A DNA stretch of 64,000 nt, from NCBI RefSeq assembly GCF_000429265.1, contig NZ_AUBN01000018.1:1-64000 (forward strand), read 5' to 3'. Below are positions 1-11,973 of this stretch, one piece after another. The stretch's first letter is position 1. Each line of letters starts with the position of its first letter. The DNA is from Actinomyces gerencseriae DSM 6844 (GTDB lineage Bacteria > Actinomycetota > Actinomycetes > Actinomycetales > Actinomycetaceae). The notes under the pieces are model-generated. The model saw only the letters and a list, made by a program, of their open reading frames with translations. It did no database searches and was not told the origin of the DNA. The translations under genes were made by a program, and so were the position numbers.

Positions 1-250
1 CCAAAAACACCAAACAGTGCCATCTTTCCCGAACCCGCCATGCGACAGACCCAGAAACATCCCGTATTAGCCACCCTTTCAAGCGGTTATCCAGAAGTGA
101 AGGGCAGGTTACTCACGTGTTACTCACCCGTTCGCCACTAACCCCCAGAACCCCAACCAAAAAAGCCAGAACCCCAGAAGCCCGTTCGACTTGCATGTGT
201 TAAGCACGCCGCCAGCGTTCGTCCTGAGCCAGGATCAAACTCTCCAAAAC
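1..250 (-). rRNA. rrs: 16S ribosomal RNA, 5' part (gene runs off the left edge)
   Basis: Read on the minus strand, the sequence contains the universal 16S 5' region: AGAGTTTGATCCTGGCTCAG begins at 243, followed by the conserved stretch ending in ACATGCAAGTCGAACG and the GAACGGGTGAGTAACACGTG segment near 110-145. By alignment to E. coli numbering (that motif starts at nucleotide 8) the mature 5' end falls near 250. About 250 nt of a roughly 1.5 kb gene is present. The sequence around 55-90 (TGGATAACCGCTTGAAAGGG, minus strand) is of the type seen in Actinomyces relatives. Confidence 0.97.
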
Positions 251-540
251 AAACCAAAAACAAACAAAACAAACCACAAACACAAAAAACAAGACACACT
301 ATCGAGATCTCAAACAACACACCCACAAGAAACCAAGCCCGAAACACAAGATTCAGGGCCCGGCCACTCAAGGAGACTGAAGTACTCTACGGCGGATCGC
401 CCATCTCAGTCAAGTCGGAATGAGTGATCCCGATCTCTCAAGAAGCTCTCCACCGCGACCAGCGCAACGTTTCATCATGCTGATCCCGAATGCCTTCAGG
501 AAGGCTGCCGAGGCTTTACAGCCCGACGGACAGCGAATAA
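251..540 (-). other. 16S rRNA leader and processing region
   Basis: This is the transcribed spacer between the rRNA promoter and the mature 16S 5' end. Read on the minus strand it is T/G-rich near the gene and contains TTTGAGATCTCGATAGTGTG (about 288-308), the kind of conserved leader element found before actinobacterial 16S genes and linked to antitermination or RNase processing. No protein gene is supported; the small open frames here are shadows. Confidence 0.7.
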
Positions 541-569
541 ACCCTATTGACTCCCGCACCATCGGTCAA
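541..569 (-). promoter_or_regulatory. rRNA operon promoter (-35 TTGACC, -10 TAGGGT)
   Basis: On the minus strand TTGACC (569-564) is followed after exactly 17 nt by TAGGGT (546-541). Spacing and hexamers fit a principal-sigma rRNA promoter and place transcription start near 534, about 285 nt before the mature 16S end. No second promoter copy was recognised. Confidence 0.7.
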
Positions 570-618
570 CATCCAATTGCGTGACCTGCGCCATGCGCCG
601 GTACGGGACGCATGGTCC

Positions 619-661
619 GCGCGGCGTCCCGGCCGGAACGCGCTCGGCCGGGACGCCGCGC
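619..661. terminator. 17-bp perfect hairpin in the malic enzyme/rRNA gap
   Basis: Arms 619-635 and 645-661 are perfectly complementary (17 bp, 9-nt loop). There is no U-tract, as is common in high-GC actinobacteria. It lies 270 nt downstream of the malic enzyme stop and upstream of the rRNA promoter, so it probably stops read-through into the rRNA operon. The rest of the gap 570-928 holds a 16-bp palindrome (882-897) close to the malic enzyme stop and no credible gene. Confidence 0.5.
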
Positions 662-928
662 ACTGCGGGAGAGACCCGGGGACGGCTTCGCCCAGTGCCC
701 GCCCCCGGAGGATGACCGATGCGTCCCGGGCCCGACCCCTCACTCAGCTCACTCAGCGCCTGCGCAGGGACCCCGCGCGCCATCGACTACGTGCATGCAC
801 CGAGGGAAGGCGCGGACGTCTCGGCGGAACGACCGGATGCGCGCCGTGCGGCAGCCGCGCGAACGGCAAGCGAGTAGAACCGCGCAAGGCCTTGCGCACG
901 GCTCCCACGCGGGTCGACGCCCCTTGTC

Positions 929-2314
929 TCAGCTCTCGGCGAACCTGCGCACCGCCTTGGCGACGGCACTGGCAACACGTGTGTCGAAGGCCCCGGGGAT
1001 GATGTACACCGGCTTGATCTCATCATCGTCGATGACGCCGGCGATACCGGTGGCCGCCGCTCGCAGCAGTTCAACCGAGATATTGGTGATCCCCGTATCG
1101 AGCAGGCCGCGGAACAGGCCGGGGAAGGCCAGCACATTGTTGATCTGGTTCGGGAAGTCGCTGCGGCCAGTGGCCACGACGGCGGCGTAGTTCGCCGCCC
1201 CGATCGGGTCGACCTCGGGCGTCGGATTGGCCATGGCGAAGACGATGGCGCCATCGGCCATGACCTCCAAGTCCGCCGGCTCCAGGAGGTTCCCGGAGGA
1301 GACCCCGATGAGCACGTCGGCCCCCACCAGCCCCTCCTTGAGCGACCCGGTGACATGACGCGGATTCGTGTTCTCCGCCAGCCACTTGCGGTGCTCATTC
1401 ATTCCCTCGGTGCTGGCGCCGTCGAGCGCGCCGCTGCGCCCGTAACCAACGATATCCGTAGCCCCGTGGGCCATGAGCAGCTTCGCGATGGCGCTGCCCG
1501 CGGCGCCCACGCCCGACAGGACGATGCGCACGTCCTCGATCCTCTTGCCGACCACCTTGAGGGCGTTGATGAGCGCGGCCAGGGTGACGATCGCGGTGCC
1601 GTGCTGATCGTCATGGAAGACCGGGATATCGAGTTCCTCGCGCAGTCGCGCCTCGATATCGAAGCACTTGGGCGCAGCGATGTCCTCCAGGTTGATCCCC
1701 CCGTATGCCGGGGCGATCGCCTTGACGATCGAGACGATCTCCTCAGGATCCTTGGTGTCCAGGGCGACCGGCCAGGCATCGACATCACCGAACTGCTTGA
1801 AGAGCACGGCCTTGCCCTCCATGACCGGCATGGCGGCGGAAGGACCGATGTCGCCCATGCCCAGGACCGCCGTGCCGTCGGTGACGACGGCGACCGTGTT
1901 CTTCTTGATGGTGAGCTGGCGAGCGCGCTCGGGGTGGTCGTAGATCGCCTTGCACACACGCGCGACCCCCGGGGTGTACACGCGAGCCAGGTCGCGCCGA
2001 TTGTGAATGGGGTACTTGGAGGCGGTCGCGATCTTGCCGCCGACATGAGCGAGGAAGGTGGAGTCGCCGACATTGTTGACCACGACGCCGTCGATCGCGC
2101 CGAGAGCCTTGACGAGTTCAGCACGATGCTTGGAATCGCGGGTGTCCGCAGTCAAGTCGACGATGAGGGTGTCGCCGTCGGTGTCGGCGACGTCGACACC
2201 GTTGACAATAGCGCCCGTGGCGGAAGCGGTATCAACGAGAGTGGTGACGGCCTTCTGCGACGCGGGCACTTCGAGGTGGAGGGCGACGGTGTAGCTGGGA
2301 CTGGGCTGAGCCAT
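929..2314 (-). CDS. NAD-dependent malic enzyme (malate oxidoreductase, decarboxylating)
   Basis: This 461-residue protein is predicted to oxidise and decarboxylate malate to pyruvate. The N-terminal ~85 residues resemble an ACT-type regulatory domain. The malic N-terminal domain follows, with the VYTPGVA motif near residue 111 and MEGKAVLF. The NAD-binding domain carries GVGAAGSAIAKLL near residue 267. The motif FHDDQHGTAIV is typical of the short bacterial malic enzymes. The start at 2314 (MAQPSPSY) is chosen because GAAGGA sits at Shine-Dalgarno distance; the open frame extends further upstream only as low-complexity Arg/Ser sequence. It is transcribed toward the rRNA operon and no partner gene is adjacent. 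The 268-nt gap upstream contains a 17-bp tandem duplication (2541-2557 and 2559-2575). Confidence 0.93.
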   Translation of the reverse strand: MAQPSPSYTVALHLEVPASQKAVTTLVDTASATGAIVNGVDVADTDGDTLIVDLTADTRDSKHRAELVKALGAIDGVVVNNVGDSTFLAHVGGKIATASKYPIHNRRDLARVYTPGVARVCKAIYDHPERARQLTIKKNTVAVVTDGTAVLGMGDIGPSAAMPVMEGKAVLFKQFGDVDAWPVALDTKDPEEIVSIVKAIAPAYGGINLEDIAAPKCFDIEARLREELDIPVFHDDQHGTAIVTLAALINALKVVGKRIEDVRIVLSGVGAAGSAIAKLLMAHGATDIVGYGRSGALDGASTEGMNEHRKWLAENTNPRHVTGSLKEGLVGADVLIGVSSGNLLEPADLEVMADGAIVFAMANPTPEVDPIGAANYAAVVATGRSDFPNQINNVLAFPGLFRGLLDTGITNISVELLRAAATGIAGVIDDDEIKPVYIIPGAFDTRVASAVAKAVRRFAES

Positions 2315-2582
2315 GTATGCGTTCCTTCGAGGGACGGAGCCCGGCCGGCGGACCGAGCACGAGTCATCATAAGGTGTGGCGCTCGACGAGAGCGATCTCA
2401 TCGTCGGCAGCCGGACACGAGGAGGCCGGAGATGGTCGCTCCACGAGACGGCAGCGAGACGGCGCGTCCCCATCCGGGAGACGCACCGAGCTCGCGCCAG
2501 TACCGATCGTCCCGCCGCCGGATCGGGCCGACTCGACGAACGGAGACGGCCCGACCCGCGGAGACGGCCCGACCCGATGGAC

Positions 2583-4091
2583 CTAGCGGGAGACGCGCTC
2601 CATGACGAGCTCACGCACGCGCCTGGCGTCGGCCTGGCCGCGAGTGGCCTTCATCACGGCACCCACGATCGCACCGGCGGCCTTGGCCTTACCTCCCCGG
2701 ATCTTCTCAGCGATATCGGGCTGAGCGGCCAGAGCCTCATCCACGGCGGCCAGCAGAGCCGAGTCGTCGGAGACGACCTCCAGTCCACGGGCCTCGACGA
2801 CAGCACTCGGATCGCCCTCACCCGCCAGCACGCCTTCGAGCACCTGACGAGCCAGCTTGTCGGTCAACCGCCCCGAATCGACCAGGATCTGCAACTCGGC
2901 GACCTGCTCCGGAGTCACCGGAAGCTCCTCCAGAGAGACCTCACGCTCCTTGGCGGCGCGGGAGAGCTCGCCCATCCACCATTTGCGCGCGGCCTGCCCG
3001 CTCGTGCCGGCCGAGGCGGTGGCCTCGATGAGCTCGAGCGCACCGGCGTTGACGACGTCGCGCATCTCGTCCTCAGCGAGTCGCCATTCCCTCCTGAGCC
3101 GACGCCGCTTGGCGGCCGGCATCTCCGGCAGGCGGGAGCGAAGCTCCTCGACCCACTCCCGGCTGGGCGCCACGGGCACGAGATCCGGCTCGGGGAAGTA
3201 GCGGTAGTCATCGGCGTCGGACTTGACGCGACCGGCGCGGGTGGTGCCGTCGGCCTGGCCGTGTCGAGTCTCCTGCTGGACGGTGCCGCCGGCCGCGAGG
3301 ATCGCGGCCTGGCGCTGGATCTCGTAGCGGACGACCGCCTCGATGCCCCTGAAGGTGTTGACGTTCTTCGTCTCGGTGCGCGTGCCGAGCGGCGCGTCCG
3401 GCGACTCGCGCAAGGAGACATTGACGTCGGCGCGCACATTGCCGCGCTCCATGCGCGCCTCCGAGACGCCCAGCGCCCGGAAGATGTCGCGCAGGGTGCG
3501 CACATAGGCGGCCGCCACTTCCGGGGCTCGTTCCCCCGCGCCCTCGATGGGCCGGGTCACGATCTCAACCAGGGGGACTCCGGCTCGGTTGTAGTCCACC
3601 AGGGAGTGTCTGGCGCCCTCGATGCGCCCGTCGGTCCCGCCGACGTGCGTGTTCTTGCCCGCGTCCTCCTCCATGTGAGCGCGCTCGATCGGTACGGTGA
3701 AGAAAGAGCCGTCCTCCATCTCGATCTCCAGGGCGCCGTCGAAGGCGATGGGCTCGTCGGACTGGGACGTCTGGAAGTCCTTGGCGAGATCCGGGTAGAA
3801 GTAGTTCTTCCGGGCGAAGCGGCAGGACTCGGCGATCCGGCAGCCCAGGGCCAGGCCGATGCGGATCGCGTACTCCACGCCCGTTCGGTTCACCACGGGC
3901 AGGGCGCCGGGCAGACCGACGCTCGTGGGGGTGACCATCGTGTTCGGTTGTGCCCCGAAGACGTTGGGAGCGGCGTCGAACATCTTGGTCTCCGTGCCGA
4001 GCTCGACATGCACCTCCAGCCCCAGGACGGGGTCGTAGCGGCGCACGGCCTCGTCGTAGTCCATCAGATGGTCCATCAGCACATCACTCAT
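2583..4091 (-). CDS. gatB: Asp-tRNA(Asn)/Glu-tRNA(Gln) amidotransferase subunit B
   Basis: GatB is the 502-residue kinase/tRNA-binding subunit of the GatCAB complex, which amidates mischarged Glu-tRNA(Gln) or Asp-tRNA(Asn) in the cytosol. Recognisable features are the N-terminal LGLEVHVEL segment, [10 protein letters not shown], the cradle-domain motif [12 protein letters not shown], and the C-terminal YqeY-like helical tail ([18 protein letters not shown]). Length matches the family (about 480-510). It is the last gene of a gatC-gatA-gatB operon; the gatA stop and the gatB start are separated by one base, implying coupled translation. Confidence 0.97.
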   Translation of the reverse strand: MSDVLMDHLMDYDEAVRRYDPVLGLEVHVELGTETKMFDAAPNVFGAQPNTMVTPTSVGLPGALPVVNRTGVEYAIRIGLALGCRIAESCRFARKNYFYPDLAKDFQTSQSDEPIAFDGALEIEMEDGSFFTVPIERAHMEEDAGKNTHVGGTDGRIEGARHSLVDYNRAGVPLVEIVTRPIEGAGERAPEVAAAYVRTLRDIFRALGVSEARMERGNVRADVNVSLRESPDAPLGTRTETKNVNTFRGIEAVVRYEIQRQAAILAAGGTVQQETRHGQADGTTRAGRVKSDADDYRYFPEPDLVPVAPSREWVEELRSRLPEMPAAKRRRLRREWRLAEDEMRDVVNAGALELIEATASAGTSGQAARKWWMGELSRAAKEREVSLEELPVTPEQVAELQILVDSGRLTDKLARQVLEGVLAGEGDPSAVVEARGLEVVSDDSALLAAVDEALAAQPDIAEKIRGGKAKAAGAIVGAVMKATRGQADARRVRELVMERVSR

Positions 4092-4092
4092 G

Positions 4093-5613
4093 TCACTTCA
4101 CCTCCAGCTCGGGGAACCGGTCGAGCAGGCGCCCGCCCCAGCCCTCCTCCAGTGCGGCCTCCAGCACCGCGCCGGCGCGGTAGAGACGATCATCGGCTCG
4201 CTGCGGCGCCAGGATCTGGAAGCCGACGGGCAGGCCGTCATCACTCAGGCCCGAGGGCAGGCTCATGGCGGGCACACCGGCGAGATTGGCCGGGATGGTG
4301 GTCACGTCGAGCTTGTACATGGCCAGCGGATCGTCCTTCTCCCCGAAACGATAGGCGGTCACCGGGGCCGTCGGCGAGACGAGGATGTCCGCCTCGTCCC
4401 AGGCGGCGGCGAAATCGCGCTGGACGAGGGTGCGCACCTTCTGGGCCGAGCCGTAGTAGGCGTCGTAGTAACCGGCGGACAGCACGTGGGTGCCCAGGAT
4501 GATGCGCCGCTTGACCTCGTCACCGAAGCCGGCCCCGCGAGTGGCGGCCATGACGGTCTCGGCGGTGACGGGGCCCTCGGCCGGCTCGACGCGCAGGCCG
4601 TAGCGCATGCCGTCGTATCGGGCCAGGTTCGACGAGGCCTCGGCGGGCATGATGAGGTAGTAGGCGTCCAGCGCGTACTCCAGGTGCGGCAGGGAGACGG
4701 TTTTCACCTGCGCGCCGGCCGCCTCGAGCAGCTCCAGGGCGGCGTGGAAGGAGGCGACGACGCCGTCGTGGTAGCCCTCGCCGCCGTCGAGCTCGGAGAT
4801 GATGCCGACCCGCAGGCCACTCAGGCTCCGCTCCTGCTGAGCGGCCCGCACGACGTCGGCCATGCCGCGCGGCGCGTCGGTCAGACTCGTGGAGTCCAGG
4901 GGATCGTGCGAGGCGATGACGTCGTGGAGCAGAGCCGTGTCCAGGACGGTGCGCGCCATGGGCCCGGGCGTGTCCAGGGATGAGGCCATGGCGATGACGC
5001 CGAAGCGCGAGACGACCCCGTAGGTCGGCTTGACACCGACCGTGCCGGTGACGGCGGCGGGCTGACGGATGGAGCCGCCGGTGTCGGTGCCCACGGCCAC
5101 GGGGGCCTCGAAGGCCCCGACGGCGGCGGCCGAGCCGCCCGAGGAACCGCCGGGAATACGACCAGGATCCCAGGGATTGGCGGTGCGACCGAAGGCGGAG
5201 TGCTCGGTGGAGCCGCCCATGGCGAACTCGTCGAGATTGGTCTTGCCGAGGATCGGCAGGCGGGCGGCGCGCAGGTTCGACACCAGCGTCGCGTCATAGG
5301 GCGGCACCCAGCCCTCAAGGATGCGCGAGGCTGCGGTGGTGACTTGGCCGCGGGTGACGACGAGGTCCTTGACGGCCACGGGCACACCGGTCATCTCGCC
5401 CACCCGCTCGCCGGAGCGGCGCGCCTCATCGGCGGCGTCCGCATCGACCAGGGCCTTGGCGGCATCGACGTCGAGGAAGGCGTGCACAGCACCGTCGATG
5501 GCGGCGATGCGATCCAGGTGAGCCCGGGTCAACTCACGGGAGGAGATCTCACCGGCGGCCAGTGCCGCAGCCTGCTCCGCCGCCGTGGAGCGCAGAAGGG
5601 CGTCAGCAGTCAT
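4093..5613 (-). CDS. gatA: Asp-tRNA(Asn)/Glu-tRNA(Gln) amidotransferase subunit A
   Basis: GatA is the 506-residue amidase subunit that releases ammonia from glutamine for GatB. The amidase-signature Ser-cisSer-Lys triad is visible: the Lys in PVAVKDLVV (about residue 82), the cis-Ser in GGSSGGSAA, and the nucleophile Ser in [11 protein letters not shown]. Its start overlaps the end of gatC by four bases (ATGA-type junction), and it ends one base before gatB, so the three subunits are translationally coupled. A glutaminyl-tRNA synthetase gene is not seen here, in keeping with use of the indirect pathway in actinobacteria. Confidence 0.97.
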   Translation of the reverse strand: MTADALLRSTAAEQAAALAAGEISSRELTRAHLDRIAAIDGAVHAFLDVDAAKALVDADAADEARRSGERVGEMTGVPVAVKDLVVTRGQVTTAASRILEGWVPPYDATLVSNLRAARLPILGKTNLDEFAMGGSTEHSAFGRTANPWDPGRIPGGSSGGSAAAVGAFEAPVAVGTDTGGSIRQPAAVTGTVGVKPTYGVVSRFGVIAMASSLDTPGPMARTVLDTALLHDVIASHDPLDSTSLTDAPRGMADVVRAAQQERSLSGLRVGIISELDGGEGYHDGVVASFHAALELLEAAGAQVKTVSLPHLEYALDAYYLIMPAEASSNLARYDGMRYGLRVEPAEGPVTAETVMAATRGAGFGDEVKRRIILGTHVLSAGYYDAYYGSAQKVRTLVQRDFAAAWDEADILVSPTAPVTAYRFGEKDDPLAMYKLDVTTIPANLAGVPAMSLPSGLSDDGLPVGFQILAPQRADDRLYRAGAVLEAALEEGWGGRLLDRFPELEVK

Positions 5614-5915
5614 GAGGCCGAATCCTCCCCGAGGATCTGAGGCACGAGGAACATGGAGTCCTCTGCCCGCGGAGCGCCGGCGAGCAGCTCATCGACATCG
5701 AGGGTCGGGCCGGGCACGTCGGCGCGCAGTACGTTGGTCAGAGGCACCGGGTGGGAGGTTGCGGGAAGGTCGGATGCAACCACGCTGGTGACACGGGCGA
5801 AGGACGAGGCGACGGCGTCCAGCTCCCCGGCCAGGCGCGTCACCTCCTCCTCGCTCAGCGCCACCCGCGCGAGCGCCGCGACGCGAGCGACCTCGTCGGA
5901 GGAGATGGCAGACAT
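5610..5915 (-). CDS. gatC: Asp-tRNA(Asn)/Glu-tRNA(Gln) amidotransferase subunit C
   Basis: GatC is the small (101 aa) belt subunit that wraps around GatA and stabilises the GatA-GatB interface. The family pattern is visible: [20 protein letters not shown] near the N-terminus and [11 protein letters not shown] in the C-terminal half. The start is placed at the ATG at 5915 (MSAISSDEV), which gives the normal family length; the frame is open for 41 more codons upstream, but these only encode a Trp/Gly/Asp-rich stretch derived from the short repeats at 5929-6045. First gene of the gatCAB operon. Confidence 0.93.
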   Translation of the reverse strand: MSAISSDEVARVAALARVALSEEEVTRLAGELDAVASSFARVTSVVASDLPATSHPVPLTNVLRADVPGPTLDVDELLAGAPRAEDSMFLVPQILGEDSAS

Positions 5916-5928
5916 GAGCCCGAGTCTA

Positions 5929-6045
5929 CGTCCGCGTCCGCATCCGTCCACATCCGTCCTCCATCGACCCATGTTCGTCCACATGCGTCCGAATCCCCCG
6001 GAGTCCCTCCTGATCCATCCGAATCCATCCGAATCCATCCGAGCG
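5929..6045. repeat. Degenerate short tandem repeats (gaatccatcc family) upstream of gatC
   Basis: The region between gatC and the divergent L,D-transpeptidase gene starts with a run of imperfect 8-10 nt units built on atccgtcc/atccatcc. The last three units (6011-6040) are almost identical 10-mers (tgatccatcc, gaatccatcc, gaatccatcc). The array occupies the place of the gatC 5' leader. Between 6046 and 6219 nothing else is recognised apart from GC-rich non-coding sequence. Confidence 0.6.
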
Positions 6046-6219
6046 CGCCCGTCCCCGCCCGGATGGGGCGTGCGAGCGTGCCACCGGGGCGCCGCTCCCG
6101 CACCGGCGCATCGGCCGGGGCGTGTCCCGGGGGTGATGCCTCATGCCCGTCGAGCGCCGCAAAACAGCGCCATTCCAAGACCCATGCGTGATGTCACAGG
6201 ACATGGGGAGTGCGCGCCG

Positions 6220-6248
6220 TTGACATCCCAACGATCGACCGCTGTTAT
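6220..6248 (+). promoter_or_regulatory. Promoter of the L,D-transpeptidase gene
   Basis: TTGACA at 6220-6225 and TGTTAT at 6243-6248 are separated by 17 nt, a near-consensus principal-sigma promoter. Predicted transcription start is near 6255, which leaves a leader of about 70 nt before the ATG at 6326. It argues against the upstream GTG at 6257, which would be almost leaderless. Confidence 0.65.
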
Positions 6249-6325
6249 GGAGTCCGGTGGCTTCCGTAAACCGTACGGGAGCCGAGACGAAGCAGCCGCT
6301 CGTGCGCTGTTCAGGACGAGGATCA

Positions 6326-8260
6326 ATGCCCACGGAAGAGTTCACCCCCGGCTCTCGACCGCTGGTCGAGGAGATGCCGTCGTCAGGCGGCGCGCCCGCG
6401 TCGGAGAGCGGCAACACGTTCGTTGCAGCGGCCCCCTATGGAGAGTCCGCCGGAACACGTCAAGCCTCCGTCACCAAGTCCGCGGACCCCGCCGGCGCGA
6501 ACGCGCCCCAGGATCCGGAACCGGTTCCCGGGGTGTCGGGCGCCGTGCCCGATGAGCTTGCCGGGTCATTGCCTCCACGCGGGATCGAAGCCCTCGGACC
6601 GACCACTCCGAACGGCGTCGGGTCCCCTGGTCCCGCACAGGAGGCCCCTACTCCGATGTCTCCGGGAGATGTCGGGACCTCCGGCTCAACGCCTTCGAGC
6701 GGGTCGGGGTTCTCCGTCCCGACCTCCCAGAGCGGTGCCGGGGCGAGCGCCGCCTTCTCCCCGAGCGGCTTCGAGGGCTCCGCCCCCACCCCCGCGGAGA
6801 TGGTCCCCGCCGTCGAGCCGGCCTCCCCCTCCGACGAGCGCCGTCGTCGCTGGGCCGTATGGATCGCCGTGGCCGCTTTCCTGCTGGTGGGCGCCGCGGG
6901 CGTGGGCGGCTACGCCTACGCCGCCCACTACGAGGACATCGCCGTGCCCGGAACCACTGTCGCGGGAGTCGACGTCACGGGGATGAGTCGCGACGACATC
7001 ATCGCCACCATTAACGACAGGGCGGTCAACGCCGACGTCGTCATCAGCGGGGACGTGAGCACCACCGCGACCCTGGCCGATCTGGGCACCACCATCGACG
7101 CCGAGGCGACGGCCGATGCCGTGATGGCGCGCGGGGCGAGCGTCCCGGGCCGCTTCGCAGCGCTCCTGTCCAGCGGCAAGATCCCGGTCGTCACCACCAC
7201 CGACGACTCCACCGCCGCGGCCTACGCCACCTCTCTCATCCCGGAGGATCAGGCCGTCGCCCGCAATGCCGGCATCGCGCTCGACGACGACGGCACCGAG
7301 TTCGTGGTCACGCCGAGCGCCGAGGGCACCAGCGTGGACACCTCCGCACTGAAGAGCGCGGCCGCCACCGCCGCGGCCTCGCTGTCGCCCGCCGATGTGT
7401 CGATCACCTACGAGACGAAGGCCCCCGCCGTCTCCGACGCGGATGCCCAGAAAGTGGCGACCACGGCCAACGGGTGGATCTCGCAGGACGTCACGGTCTC
7501 CGGTGCCGATGACAAGTCCTACACCGCCGATGACGAGACGAAGGCCTCGTGGATCACCGTGGCCAGCAGCGAGTCCTCCGCGCCGACGATCAGCGTCGAC
7601 CGCGATAAGGTCTCGGAGTGGGTCACGACCCAGGTGAACGACGTCAACAAGGACCCTGTCACCGGCAAGCGCAACGTCAACTCGCAGGGCAAGGAGGTCG
7701 CCATCAGCGTCGATGCGGTCGATGGCCGGGAGGTCACCAACGCCGACGCGGTCACCGACGCCATTACGCAGGCGATCTCGGGCGGGCAGGCCTACTCCGG
7801 CTCCTTCGAGATAAAAGAGCTCAAGGCGACCTGGGAGGAGCGCAAGATCGCCGCTGGCGCGGAGAACCTTCCCTATCAGGCCACCGACGGCGAGAAGTGG
7901 ATCGATATCAACCTGACGAGCAAGACCGTCACGGCCTACGAGGGCGCCACGGCCGTTCACGGGCCCGTCAGCGTTGTCGACGGCGCCGACGCCACGCCGA
8001 CGGTCACCGGCACCTACCGCATCTACCAGCAGAACGAGACCCAGACGATGCGCGGGGAGAACGCCGATGGCTCGAACTACGTGACCGAGGGCGTCCCGTG
8101 GATCTCCTACTTCTACCAGGGGTATGCGCTCCACGGCGCGCCATGGCGCTCCAGCTTCGGTTACTCCGGCTCGCACGGCTGTCTCAACATGCCGGTGGGC
8201 GAGGCCCAGTGGATCTTCGACTGGTCCACGATCGGCACAACGGTCACCAGCCACTACTGA
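6326..8260 (+). CDS. L,D-transpeptidase with peptidoglycan-binding-4 repeats, membrane-anchored
   Basis: This 644-residue protein is predicted to form 3-3 cross-links in peptidoglycan or attach proteins to it. Order of parts: a Pro/Ser/Gly-rich cytoplasmic tail (1-170), one membrane helix near 178-200 (AVWIAVAAFLLVGAAGVGG), an extracytoplasmic region with PG_binding_4-type motifs (VAGVDVTGMSRDDI near 215), and a C-terminal YkuD domain. The catalytic signature is HG...SHGCLNMP, with the nucleophile Cys near residue 619. The ATG at 6326 is preceded by AGGACGAGG and fits the promoter at 6220-6248; the frame is open from a GTG at 6257. Single-gene transcription unit ended by two strong hairpins. 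Confidence 0.92.
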   Translation: MPTEEFTPGSRPLVEEMPSSGGAPASESGNTFVAAAPYGESAGTRQASVTKSADPAGANAPQDPEPVPGVSGAVPDELAGSLPPRGIEALGPTTPNGVGSPGPAQEAPTPMSPGDVGTSGSTPSSGSGFSVPTSQSGAGASAAFSPSGFEGSAPTPAEMVPAVEPASPSDERRRRWAVWIAVAAFLLVGAAGVGGYAYAAHYEDIAVPGTTVAGVDVTGMSRDDIIATINDRAVNADVVISGDVSTTATLADLGTTIDAEATADAVMARGASVPGRFAALLSSGKIPVVTTTDDSTAAAYATSLIPEDQAVARNAGIALDDDGTEFVVTPSAEGTSVDTSALKSAAATAAASLSPADVSITYETKAPAVSDADAQKVATTANGWISQDVTVSGADDKSYTADDETKASWITVASSESSAPTISVDRDKVSEWVTTQVNDVNKDPVTGKRNVNSQGKEVAISVDAVDGREVTNADAVTDAITQAISGGQAYSGSFEIKELKATWEERKIAAGAENLPYQATDGEKWIDINLTSKTVTAYEGATAVHGPVSVVDGADATPTVTGTYRIYQQNETQTMRGENADGSNYVTEGVPWISYFYQGYALHGAPWRSSFGYSGSHGCLNMPVGEAQWIFDWSTIGTTVTSHY

Positions 8261-8269
8261 CGATCGCGC

Positions 8270-8315
8270 CGGCCTCGCAGCGGTCCCCTACGAGCGCTGC
8301 ACCGCTGCGAGGCCG
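8270..8315. terminator. 14-bp perfect hairpin after the L,D-transpeptidase
   Basis: Arms 8270-8283 and 8302-8315 pair perfectly (GGCCTCGCAGCGG core) with an 18-nt loop, 9 nt after the L,D-transpeptidase stop. No U-tract follows. Confidence 0.6.
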
Positions 8316-8331
8316 AGGAATGCGGGACACG

Positions 8332-8387
8332 ACCGGCTGACCGGCTCGCCGCCCACGAGCATATGGGCGGCGAGCCGGTCAGCCGGT
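8332..8387. terminator. 23-bp perfect hairpin between convergent genes
   Basis: Arms 8332-8354 and 8365-8387 are perfectly complementary over 23 bp with a 10-nt loop (acgagcatat). It lies between the L,D-transpeptidase and the convergent ligA, whose stop is at 8401, so it can act in both directions. Confidence 0.7.
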
Positions 8388-8400
8388 TGAGGTGAGAGGT

Positions 8401-11666
<3,266 letters not shown>

Positions 11667-11818
11667 GGGAGCAGCCTGACATGCCACGACCGGTTCCGAC
11701 CACACGATCCGGCGGCCGCCGCGCCGGCGCTCTCCACGCCCGCGCCGCGCGGCCGGGACGACCCGATTGCGCAGGCCCGATAACGACCACGGTGCTCCGC
11801 CGGCGGCCATCGGCTGAG

Positions 11819-11853
11819 ACCGATCTCGACGCGGAACTCGACCGATCTCGACG
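11819..11853. repeat. Intergenic element: accgatctcgacg repeated with 22-bp period (copy 1)
   Basis: Two copies of accgatctcgacg (11819-11831 and 11841-11853) are separated by ggaactcg-type sequence, giving a 22-bp period. A very similar element with the same period occurs at 47240-47274. Here it lies in the 307-nt divergent region between the SRAP gene and the FHA-FtsK gene, which has no other recognised feature. Confidence 0.6.
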
Positions 11854-11973
11854 GGAGCAGCGGGAGAATGCGATGAGGTGCGCGGGCTCCACAGGTGGCC
11901 CTCCTGCGGGGCGGAACCGGCCTCGTCCACAGGCCCTGTGCGCACGACGTACCGGTCGCGCCACCCTCGTGCC

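Noticed and set aside
138..427. Small frames on both strands over the 16S 5' end and leader
   Set aside because: They overlap conserved rRNA and its leader; composition is not coding.
2541..2575. 17-bp tandem duplication between malic enzyme and gatB as a regulatory site
   Set aside because: Only two copies and no dyad; probably a simple duplication.
930..2605. Long plus-strand frames antisense to the malic enzyme and, elsewhere, antisense to gatB, gatA, ligA, fumC, uvrD2 and nudC
   Set aside because: Typical antisense shadows in high-GC DNA; the opposite strand holds clear family proteins.
8332..8387. Long hairpin as a transposon end or CRISPR repeat
   Set aside because: It is unique in the window and lies between convergent stops; a terminator explains it.
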